Assembly: GCA_021397845.1 (NCBI GenBank) | Contig: CM038051.1 | Coordinates: 16,650,827-16,714,826 of the forward strand | Length of the DNA stretch: 64,000 bases | Source: Areca catechu | Taxonomy: Eukaryota > Streptophyta > Magnoliopsida > Arecales > Arecaceae | Direction of reading: 5' to 3' | Shown here: positions 55,551 to 64,000 of the stretch, piece after piece | How the letters are laid out: each line of letters starts with the position of its first letter | Position numbering within the stretch: the first letter of the stretch is position 1 | Made by a program: the position numbers and the translations under genes | The notes under the pieces: generated by a model | Databases searched by the model: none | What the model saw: the letters and a program-made list of their open reading frames with translations, nothing else | What the model was told of the DNA's origin: nothing

Positions 55551-57950
55551 TGTTGCCGATCTTACCGCGATGGCCTGTAGCTCTTGAGCTGGCACCGGTC
55601 TCGGACTCTCTCACCTTGAGATCTCCAAGCTCCCGGACCTGCAAAACAAAGTCAGAGACCCTGGCCGGGGGTTCCGGCGGGGAACTCCGACGGTCAAGCT
55701 AGAGAGCGGCGAGATGGAACAGATCCCCTAAGACGGGTTCCCGAAGGATTCCCGTGCTTAGAGGAGATGTGAATGAAAGAAGTATGGGGAAGAGGGGAGC
55801 TGAAGCCCGTCTTCCTATGCTGGGTTCAACAAGCTCACGCCTGAGGACTCCTTGAGGACTCCCAAGATCGTTCTCTTGATATTTTTCCCCTTTTTCGACT
55901 TACATGTCTGCCCGTTTTTACCATCCTTTTATACCATCGAACAGCCTCAAGCTCGCCTTCCTCTCAGGGGGGCTCCCTCCGACCTCTAGTCCCTCTCTTC
56001 CCCCTTCTTCTTCGGGTCCGGGAGCTAAGTGGCCGGACCGCATCGTCCGTCGTGTGTCACGAAGGGGGAAGACTGGCGAGGCTTTGGGCCAAGTGCGGGA
56101 GCTCTCCTTTCGAGGCATTGACAGTGGGCTTCCAGCTGTTTCAGGCTCCTGTCCGCAAGGATTCTGTTCCTCGGTTGCGGGGCCCCATCCGACTGGTGTA
56201 AACGAGGTTTCATGTGTCACTGTAGGCTGTACTGGCGCCCCCTATGGGGAACGGTGCACCGGCTCTAGTAGCGACCTTGCAACCCGTGCCTCTGCTTCCC
56301 CGAGGTCTCGCAGAGTAGGGCTGACCTCGGTCGAGATGGACCCGTTAGGGGCGCCACCTAGCTGAGGGGCGGAGAGAGGCTCGACTTCGGCCAAGATGGA
56401 CTCGTCTTCGGGTGCCACCTGGCAAAGGAGCAGGAGGGCCCAGCTCGACCTCGACTGAGGTGGACCCGTCTTTGGGGTGCCATCTGGCGAGGGAGCAAGG
56501 GGCCTCCAGCTTCGACCGAGGTGGACCCCTCCTGGATGGACACCGTGGAGTGGCAGAGAGGTGCTCGACTTCGGCCGAGGTGGACCCGTCTTCGGGTGCC
56601 ACCTGGCGGAGTGGTAGAGAGGTACTCGACTTCGACCGAGGTGGACCCGTCTTCGGATGCCACCTGGCAGGAGGGCCCGGCTTGACTCGGCCAAGGTGGA
56701 CCCGTCTTGGGATGCCACCTAGCGAGGGAGCAAGGGGCCGCCAGCTTCGGCCGAGGTGGACCCCTCCTAGGTGGACACCTAGCGGAGTGGTAGAGAGTGC
56801 TCGACTTCGGCCAAGGTGGACCCGTCTTCGGGTGCCACCTGGCGAAGGAGCAGGAGGGCCGGCTCGCTCGACCTCGTCGAGGTGGACCCGTCTTGGGATG
56901 CCACCTGGCGAGGGAGCAAGGGGCCGCCAGCTTCGGTCGAGGTGGACCCCTCCTGGGTGGACACCTGGCGGAGTGGCAGAGAGATGCTCGACTTCGGCTG
57001 AGGTGGACCCGTCTTCGGGTGCCACCTGGCGAAGGAGCAGGAGGGCCTGGCTCAACCTCGACGAGGTGGACCCATCTTGGGGTGCCACCTGGCGAGGGAG
57101 CAAGGGGCCGCCAGCTTCGGCCGAGATGGACCCCTCCTGAGCGGACACCTGACAGAGTGGTAGAGAGGTGCTCGACTTCGACCGAGGTGGGCCCGTCTTC
57201 GGGCGCCACCTAGCGAAGGAGCGAGAGGGCCCGGCTCGATCTCGGGCGAGGTGGACCCGTCTTGGGGCCACTTGGCGAGGGAGCAAGGGGCCGCCAGCTT
57301 CGACCGAGGTGGACCCCTCCTGGATGGATACCTGGCGGAGTGGCAGAGAGGTGCTCGACTTCGACCAAGGTGGACCTGTCTTCGGGTGCCACCTGACGAA
57401 GGAGCAGGAGGGCCCGGCTCGACGTCGGCCGAGGTGGAACTATCTTGGGGTGCCACCTGGCGAGGGAGCAAGGGGTCGCCAGCTTCGACCGAGGTGGACC
57501 CCTCCTGGGCGGACATCTGGTGGAGTGGCAGAGAGGTGCTCGACTTCGGTCGAGGTGGGCCCGTCTTCGGGCACCACCTCGCGAAGGAGCGGGAGGGCCC
57601 GGCTCGACCTCAACCGAGGTGGACTCATCTTGGGGTGCTACCTGGAGAGGGAGCAAGGGGCCGTCAGCTTCAGCTGAGGTGGACCCCTCCTGGGTGGACA
57701 GCTGGCGGAGCGGCAGAGAGGTGCTCGACTTCGACCGAGGTGGATCCATCTTCGGGTGCCACCTGGCGGAGGAGCAGAAGGGCCCGGCTCGACCTCGGTC
57801 GGGGCGGACCCGACTTGAGGTGCCACCTGGCGAGGGAGCAGAAGCACTTCTTCCCGAACGGGGGATCTTTTGAAAGAAAAAATCCACGTGATACTGACCG
57901 TATCTAGCTGGACCTGACACGCACCCCACGTCAGCGATGTAGCCATATCA
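55551..57950 (+). mobile_element. Solo LTR, 2400 bp, with long tandem array
   Basis: TGTTGCCGATC...GCCATATCA, flanked by 5-bp ATAGT. Its left 250 bp resemble the family A LTRs (ATGGCCTGTAGCTC, GGACCTGCAAAACA, GTTCCGGCGGGG). The right part is a GC-rich array. No internal element, hence a solo LTR that entered the Tat element after it had inserted. Confidence 0.93.
56335..57850. repeat. Higher-order tandem array, about 180-200 bp period, about 8 units
   Basis: Each higher-order unit holds three related sub-units of about 60 bp. They end in the variants TCTTCGGGTGCCACCTGGCG, TCTTGGGGTGCCACCTGGCG and CCTCCTGGGTGGACACCTGG. The array has few stops, giving open frames up to 313 codons on both strands that are not genes. 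Confidence 0.92.
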
Positions 57951-58160
57951 ATAGTATTTGTAAAGGTTATCTACATTCCAAGGACATGCCACTCGTCGCC
58001 TGTCTAGATGCTCGAGTCGGTAAGTTCCGGCTCGGATACTTCGACTACCCGATAGGGGCCTTCCCAGTTGGGGGGAGCTTTCCTTGCTCAGTTGGCCTGG
58101 ATATCTCTAACCTCCGTAGAGCCAGGTATTCGACCCGGAAGCTTCGAGCCTTGACTTGAG
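57951..58160 (-). other. Tat pol 3' end and start of the spacer
   Basis: Minus-strand text just downstream of integrase, including PRMLIYYQKMARYYNSQV near 58150-58210, the usual C-terminal region after the integrase core. Confidence 0.5.
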
Positions 58161-59190
58161 AATTGTAATATCTGGCCATTTTTTGATAATAGATCAACAT
58201 CCTCGGGTCCACTTAGAGTCGGGTCTCCTCGAACAAGTCGAGGTTAGCTCTTTTTGCTCAGAATTGGCTGGTTTGATGAAATGATCAATCCGGATGGACT
58301 GCAAGGAGACTTCCACTGGTATAACCACCTCACTCCCGTAGGTGAGATTGAATGGAGTTTTTCCCAGTCACTATGCGGGAGGTAGTCCAGTAGGCCCAGA
58401 GTACGAGTGGAGTTCTTCCGTCCAGAGTCCTTTGGCATCATTTAGTTGGGTCTTCAGGCATATAGGATCGTCCGATTAGTGACTTTGGCCTCCTCGTTGG
58501 ATTGGGAGTGTCTGATTGAAGTCAACCGGTGGGAGATATGATACTGCTGGCAAAAATCTTGGAACTTCAGGTTGTCTAATTACCTCTCGTTGTCGATGAT
58601 GATTGCCTGCGGTATGCCGAATCGATAAATGATGCAGTTTCGGACGAAGGTCTCCACCTTGGCTTCGGTAATCTGTATCAGCGGTTCAGCTTCCACCCAC
58701 TTGGTGAAGTAGTTGATGGCCATGATTAGGAACTTCCATTATCCGGATGTTGGGGAAAATGGCCCGAGGATGTCCATTCCCCATTATGTGAATGGCCAGG
58801 GGCGGTCAGCCAGATTAGCTGACTAGCTGGTCGCTTATGAATATTGGAGTACTTTGGCATGCGTCACACTTTTTAACAAAGTCAGTTGCTTCCTTCTAAA
58901 TGGTTGGCAAGTAATAGCCCTGCAGGATAATCTTGTAGGCCAATGATCTACCTCCCAGGTGGTCGCCACATATGCCTTCATGCACTTCTTTAAATGCATA
59001 GTCGGCGTCCGATGGCCCTAGACACTTGAGTAGTGGTTGCATAAACGATCGCTTGTAAAGGGTCCTGTTGAGGATGATATACTTCGAGACTGTCCAGCAC
59101 ACATGTTTGGCTTTAGCTTTATCTTCTGGCAAGGTTCCTTCGTTGAGGAACGCAAGGATGGGGTCCATCCAACAAGCCTCTCGTTCCACT
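58160..59190 (-). pseudogene. Integrase of the Tat element
   Basis: Zinc-binding part at about 58880-59190: HEGICGDHLGGRSLAYKI, then KKCDACQ. Core at about 58420-58790: GMDILGPF (first Asp), WKFLIMAINYFTKWVEAEPL, FGIPQAIIIDNE (second Asp) and NEEAKV (Glu). So the D,D,E triad positions are still recognisable. Integrase inserts the cDNA into host DNA. Stop codons (e.g. after GYYLPTI, about 58895) and frame changes inactivate it. Confidence 0.85.
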
Positions 59191-59342
59191 TAATGGATTC
59201 CCGACATCTTTTCAGCAATGCTTGGGCTTTGTAGGTGCTCCATGAAAGTTCGGTCGAAGGGACCAGTGACGGCGATGGCCAGCCGTGATAAGGCATTCGC
59301 TTGAGAATTTTGTACCCGAGATATGTGGATGATCTCGAAAAA

Positions 59343-59702
59343 CTAGAGTCGAGCCACAAGGCTTTGCACTTTACTCAAGTACTTGGCCAGGATCGGATCT
59401 CTCGCCTCGAATTCGCCTTTCACCTGGTTGACCACCAGTTGGAAATCTGAGAAGGCCATGATCCGTCCGATGCCTAGTTCATCATCTATCCTCAGTCTCG
59501 CGAGGAGGGCTTCATACTCCACCTGGTTGTTCGATACTTGGAATGCAAAATGCAGGGCATATTTCAGGCTCTGTCCATCGGGGTCGACCAGGACTAAGCC
59601 TGCTCCGCAACTAGCAAGGTTAGATGCCCTGTCCATATAGAGTGTCCAAGCAGGGTCTGACCCTTCAACAACATCATCCTCAGGTGTGTTGATTACTTGC
59701 AA
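59343..59702 (-). pseudogene. Second, archaeal-type RNase H (aRNH) of the Tat element
   Basis: 119 open codons: WTLYMDRASNLASCGAGLVL (a D-x-A-S-N start with the first catalytic Asp), NQVEYEALLARLRI (Glu) and MAFSDFQLVVNQVKGEFEA (third acidic residue). This domain follows the ordinary retroviral-type RNase H. An extra RNase H in this position is the defining feature of the Tat lineage. Confidence 0.88.
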
Positions 59703-59787
59703 AGGTGTCTCCTATCTCCAGGTACACTCTGCCATGAAGTCGGCGATCACCTGAGCCTTCATGACTGATCGAGGCTGGAAGGAGACG

Positions 59788-60150
59788 TCAAATTTGCCAA
59801 GCTTGATAGCCCACTTGGCAAGTCATCCTGAGGTATCGGGACTTCTGAGATCGTCTTGAGAGGTTATCGGTCAGGATGATGATTGGATGCACCTGAAAGT
59901 AGGGCCGTAATTGCTTGGCTGCTATAACTAGGGAATAGACAAGCTTCTGCATCTTTGGATATCTTGTTTCAGCATCGTGGAGTACCTTGCTGATGTAATA
60001 GACCAGCGTTTGTTGGTTGTTCTTCCCAATCTTGACAAGGACGGAGCTCACAGCCTCATCTGATGTCGATAGATATAAATACAGGGGCTCTCCTTCCATA
60101 GGTTTAGCAAGGGGGAGTCTCCAGATATGTATTCAGTGCTTCGAAGGCCA
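59788..60150 (-). pseudogene. First RNase H of the Tat element
   Basis: Ty3/gypsy RNase H placed directly after reverse transcriptase: MEGEPLYLYLSTSDEAVSSV, QTLVYYISKVLHDAETRYP and KLVYSLVIAAKQLRPYFQ, with HPIIILTDN. In the Tat lineage this domain is usually catalytically degenerate. Here the first motif has LSTSDEA. Confidence 0.85.
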
Positions 60151-60184
60151 ATCGACATTCGTCGGTCCAATGAAAATGATTTGA

Positions 60185-61110
60185 TCACCGCAGTGTTTTA
60201 AAGAAAGGGATACATCTTTCGACCGACCTAGAAATGAAGTGACTGAGAGAGGCGATCCGACCTGTGAGTTCTTGCACTTGCTTTTTGCTGGTTGGATGCC
60301 CCATATCAATGATCGCCTTGATTTTATCCGGATTGACCTCGATTCCTCGCTGTGTGACCAGAAAGTCGAGAAATTTTCCAGAGGTCACCCTGAATATACA
60401 CTTGGCGGGGTTAGTTTCATCCGGTGGTGCCTCAGGGTGTCGAAAGATTCTTTCAGATCCTTGATGTGGTCGGCTCTCCGGAGGCTCTTGACTATCATGT
60501 CGTCAACATATACCTCCATGTTCCTCCTAAGTTTCCCTTCGAAGATCCTGTTGATCAGCCTCTGGAAAGTAGCTCCGGCATTCTTTAGGCCAAAGGGTAT
60601 CATTTTATAGCAGTACAGCCCTTTGTCAGTGATGAAGGCTGTTTTCCTCCTCGTCTTCCGGGTCCATGCTAATCTGGTTGTACCCGGAGAAGGCATTCAT
60701 GAAGCTCAGAAGCTGGTGGCAAGCAGTGGCGTCCACCAGTTGGTCGATCTTTAGTAAGGAAAAGCTGTCCTTCGAGCAGGCTTTGTTGAGGTCAGTATAG
60801 TCCGCATATATCCTCCACTTTTCATTTGCTTTCCTCACCATCCTGACATTCGCCAGCCAGTCGGGGTAATGGGTTTCTTTGATGAAGCTAGCTTCGAAGA
60901 GCTTCTGACCTCCTTATCGATCACCCTCTATCTCTCAGAGGCGAAGTTTCTTTTTATCTGTCGGATTGGCTTGCAGGTTGGATCCACTTTAAGCCGATGG
61001 GTTATGACTTCTGACGGAATGCCTGGCATGTCTGATGCCGACCAGGCGAAGACATCGGTATTGTCCCGTAGGAAGCCGACTAGCTCTGATTTGGCCTCCT
61101 CGCTGAGCAT
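60185..61110 (-). pseudogene. Reverse transcriptase of the Tat element
   Basis: Successive segments in alternating frames: ANEKWRIYADYTDLNKAC, SFMNAFSGYNQI, GLYCYKMIPFGLKNAGATFQ, and the catalytic VYVDDMIVKS near 60500, followed by the thumb/connection text FLVTQRGIEVNPDKIKAI (about 60340) and LTGRIASLSHFISRS. It copies the element RNA into DNA. At least three frameshifts; not functional. Confidence 0.9.
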
Positions 61111-61239
61111 GCTCCTGATCTGCAGTATCCTAGTGGGATCATCCTCCCTGAGGGGTACGAATAGAATCCTCTCGACCGATTCTCTGCAGTAGTAGGTTTT
61201 GCCCTGGGATCAAGTTGTTCCAAGGTAGAATGGTCTCCT

Positions 61240-61660
61240 GATTGCCTGTCTTGAATGGTCAAACACTGTCTGGCCATCCTGCGATCCCCTCTCATTTCTC
61301 CGACCCTGTTCCGAGTCAAAAATTGTCAACAAGTGGTAAGTAACACAATAGCTCGAAATTTGTTCAGGATCGGCCACCCTAATATGGTGTTGTCAGAGGC
61401 CGTCCGGACGATCACAAAATTGATAGGAAGGGTCTTTTAATAAGGCTCTGATCCGATGGTCATGGGTAGAGTTATTTCTCCTTCCATGCCAAAAGAGTTC
61501 CCCCCGAACCCGTTAACGATATTGGGAATTCTTACAGCCTAGTTCTAGGCAGGTTCATTCTGATAAGGCATCATACAGCAAAACATCAGTAGAGTTTCCA
61601 TATCAATGAGGATCCTCCTTACATCATAATTGGCGATTACTGCCGACACAACAATAGGAT
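61240..61660 (-). pseudogene. Aspartic protease region of the Tat element
   Basis: Minus-strand text with VSAVIANYDVRRILIDMETL (about 61580-61640), TLPINFVIVRTASDNTILG (about 61380-61440) and RGDRRMARQCL (about 61260). The active-site triplet normally read D-x-G-S-S has decayed to D-M-E-T-L. Confidence 0.75.
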
Positions 61661-62158
61661 CATTTCTAGAGACCTGGATCTCTCGGAGGTCTTCGTCGGA
61701 GAAACTAATTAATTTCGAGGCCTCTTCAAGATGTCCTGACCTTCTTCATCCCTCCAGTCAGACCGACGGTGGAGCATGCCGACATTTCCGTCAGTGGGGC
61801 GTTGGTTTGGCAGCTCTATTTCCTCCGGAAATTTCTAGCGATGGAAGTTTCAGTCCGACTCCTTTAGGGTTGGACGTACTTGTGCAGATACCCCCGCTTG
61901 ATCAAGTCTTCGATCGCGTCCTTTAACTGGAGGCAAACTTCTGTGTTGTGCCCGTGGTCACAATGAAACCAGCAGTACTTGTCCTTGACGCAGAGGGGAT
62001 CCTCATCTGGCGAGGCCTTTATAGAAGGTTTCCTTCTCTATCTCCATAAGAATTTTCTCCCTCCGGAGGGAGAGAGGTGTGTAAGTCTCAAACCTTCTGG
62101 GAAAGTCTTTTGACTTAGGACTGCGACATCGAGTTGAGTTGGTGCCATCGCTGGGAGG

Positions 62159-62948
62159 TCAGACTTCAGGAGTCCTGTCACTCCTCCTTTTGGGAGCCGA
62201 CCTCCCTTCAGCATGGCATCGGCTTGTCGCTTGTTCTTCTGCCAGGGTATTTTGAGCCCGGGCCAGTAGTTCGAAGTAGCTTGTTGGAAACTTTTTATCC
62301 AGTGAGAAAGTGAGCCTAGACGATCGTAGCCCCCTCTTGAAGGCCGACATAGCTACATATTGGTTGATGTCCGGGATCTCCATGGTCGCCGAATTAAATC
62401 GGGCCATGTAATCCCGAGGGTTTCTCCTTCCTTCTGCTGTACGAGGAAGAGGCAATCTATATTCCTCGGCGTCCAACTGCAGGTCCCGAAATGGGACAAA
62501 AGAATTTTTCTAGCTGGGAGAATGAATGGACCGTACCTGGTTGGATGGCGGAGAACTACATCCGGACTGCCTTCTTGAGTGTCGCAGGGAAGGCGAGGCA
62601 GTGGAGGGCATCGGAGGTGCCCTCTATCATCATATGGGCCTTATAAGTGCCCAGATGATCTAGAGGGTCGGTGGTGCCATCGTAGGCATCCACCTGGGAG
62701 ATCTTGAAGTGATGGGGGATAGCTTCTCCCATAATTCTGGCAGAGAATGGCGGGCGAGAGTCATATGCCAGCACTTCATCTCCTTTTTGCCGATCGACCA
62801 GTTCAGCAATTTCCTCCTCCATACATTGGAGCTTGCTGGTGTAGTCTCTCGGGTCTCCATCGCATCGCTGGTCATCGTCGGAGATCGAATCCGTGGAAGA
62901 GTGCGAGGTAGACCTCACTCTCTTTCCATTGGCATGAGTCCTCTGCAA
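62159..62948 (-). pseudogene. Gag of the Tat element
   Basis: 62556-62948 gives the N-terminal part (PHHFKISQVDAYDGTTDP, then LDHLGTYKAHM and LHCLAFPATLKKAV). After a TAG replacing the Trp codon of RMWFS at about 62560, PGTVHSFSQLEKFF follows. 62159-62476 in another frame continues with NPRDYMARFNSATMEI and SAFKRGLRSSRL. This is the Retrotrans_gag domain, which forms the virus-like particle. One stop plus one frameshift. Confidence 0.88.
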
Positions 62949-63304
62949 CCTTCGGGGCTCTGGGGTCGTGTGGGAGCGGAGTCGAGGGACTCCTTGCTAT
63001 CGACCTCCCTCAGCAGTAGGTCGATGACTGGTTATGGATGCCGCGGGCGGCTGTTGCCTGTCGTGGCCGCGTCTTGGAGGTTCTGAACCATGTGCAAGAG
63101 TACCGATGAGGTTTAGAAGGGTCTGGAACTGTTGTTGTCCCAGGGGATGGTAAGCTGGGCGTGTCGTTCCTGAGAGGTTCTCTGACCTTGTCTGGAGCGG
63201 CTCTTCTGTTGGAGGTGTTCGGAGCTCTTCCTTTCACCATCGTTTGTCTAGTCGATCCCTCCTTGGAGGACACGGACGAAGGTTCAGGCCCTCCTCTAGC
63301 ACCA
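62949..63304 (-). other. Tat 5' leader and primer-binding region
   Basis: On the minus strand the LTR end ...AACA is followed by TGGTGCTAGAGGAGGGCC, the expected primer-site position. I could not assign the tRNA with confidence. The rest is leader before gag. Confidence 0.5.
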
Positions 63305-64000
63305 TGTTGCTGCTAAACTCGATCGGGTCCAGATCAGGTTCTGGAGTGCGCTGTTCCTGCAATTCCAGGCCGGTGGTCCTAGGGACTTCTGATGGCTAGT
63401 CAGTGGAGACTTGGAGCAACAGATAGAGGAATCGAAGAGTGCTCATGGCTCTCCTGGGTCCCATGTGTGCCGACGGTCTGGGAAGCGGCCTGGAGGCGGA
63501 GCTGCCACAGGACAGCGATGCAGTCCGTGTTGTTGGAGGTCGATCGTCTCTTCCTTGCACGGTTTGAGATATCTGAAGGAGACCAGGATCGACAGAGGAA
63601 GGTGAGCCTCCTAGAGGCAAGTGCAACTGTAGCCTACTCTATGCTCCGAGAAAGGTCAATCCCTGATCGGTTAAGCGAAGCGGGTTCGAGTGTGCGCGAG
63701 CAATGCTTGCAAAGGCCAGGTGATCGGTGTTGCCGGGAGGGGGCAGTTGAAGCCAGTGTGCGAGACTAGAGCATGAGCAGAATAAGCAATCTACAACAAG
63801 AGAGATAGCTCATGAGAACCGACAGCTACCTCGAGGCTCGGTCCCACTTAGAGCCTATATAGGCACGGAACTTTACCAGAATCTATTAGGGTTAGGCTGT
63901 AAATGATCGATTTGCCCCTGGAGGAATCTTGGTAGTGGCCAGGTGGCACCAGGACGGGGGGCATCGTAGGATCCACAAAGTAATGGCGCTGAGATGTCAA
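63305..64000 (-). repeat. 5' LTR of the Tat element (partial)
   Basis: Plus-strand start TGTTGCTGCTAAACTC. Shares ACTTGGAGCAACAGA, a TATA region (CCTATATAGG, 63853-63862) and GTGGCCAGGTGGCACCAGGA with 51396-51780. It carries about 320 bp absent from the other LTR (about 63440-63820), so the two LTRs have diverged by insertion or deletion. It runs off the window. Confidence 0.85.

Larger units (their letters stand above)
51396..64000 (-). mobile_element. Tat-lineage Ty3/gypsy retrotransposon (right end outside window)
   Basis: On the minus strand, from right to left: 5' LTR (63305 onward), gag, protease, reverse transcriptase, RNase H, a second archaeal-type RNase H, integrase, a spacer with 42-bp repeats, an antisense gene, the polypurine tract and the 3' LTR (51396-52082). 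Dual RNase H and an antisense ORF between pol and the 3' LTR are features of the Tat lineage (as in maize Grande). A 2.4-kb solo LTR (55551-57950) is nested in the spacer. All coding regions carry stops and frameshifts, so this copy is dead. About 10.2 kb of its own sequence lies in the window. Confidence 0.92.

Noticed and set aside
56345..57929. Long overlapping ORFs (up to 313 codons) on both strands
   Set aside because: They are produced by a GC-rich tandem array in a solo LTR. All frames encode low-complexity repeats and no known domain.

Overview
This is a piece of a flowering-plant nuclear genome. Two intron-containing housekeeping genes, a plant AP2/ERF gene, and many plant LTR, LINE, SINE and hAT elements show this. 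The LTR families and host proteins fit a monocot, and I would guess a palm, but the sequence alone does not prove that. Both edges cut through retrotransposons. There is no organellar, bacterial or CRISPR content.

Host genes. (1) 9891-10706 (-) encodes an AP2/ERF transcription factor. Its AP2 domain and C-terminal tail are well preserved, but the reading frame changes two or three times. (2) 24743-30995 (+) is a four-exon gene for the membrane protein usually called '60S ribosomal protein L18a-like'. It is intact except for a one-base phase conflict at its first intron. (3) 32571-37701 (+) is an intact four-exon gene for the true ribosomal protein eL20/L18a, 178 aa. Genes 2 and 3 sit head to tail about 1.6 kb apart. 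The rest is mostly mobile DNA.

Layout. 1-2700: internally deleted copia-type element. 4641-9062: hAT transposon with exact ends (8-bp target duplication, TIRs, decayed transposase). 9891-10706: ERF locus. 14788-17697: 5'-truncated LINE with a 13-bp target duplication, itself split by a 1459-bp solo LTR. 17969-18990: LINE, hAT and MITE fragments. 19311-24360: AT-rich DNA and probable LTR debris. 24743-37701: the L18a-like/L18a pair. The last L18a intron holds an inverted pair of small LTR elements flanked by a ~330-bp direct duplication of the intron. 39852-40991: solo LTR. 42335-42937: hAT MITE. 43116-49297: chimeric LTR element whose two LTRs belong to different families. It is interrupted by a 2325-bp insertion carrying a decayed copy of a host CID-type RNA-binding-protein gene. 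50245-51287: SINE, a tail-only insertion scar and a second hAT MITE. 51396-64000: a Tat-lineage Ty3/gypsy element on the minus strand with dual RNase H. It carries an antisense gene with its own TATA box and two introns, and a nested 2.4-kb solo LTR full of tandem repeats.

The most notable items are the antisense intron-bearing gene inside the Tat element, the LTR-swapped chimera, the gene-fragment-carrying insertion, the intron duplication around the inverted LTR pair, and the tail-only insertion scar. Many insertion boundaries could be fixed exactly from target-site duplications read directly in the sequence.
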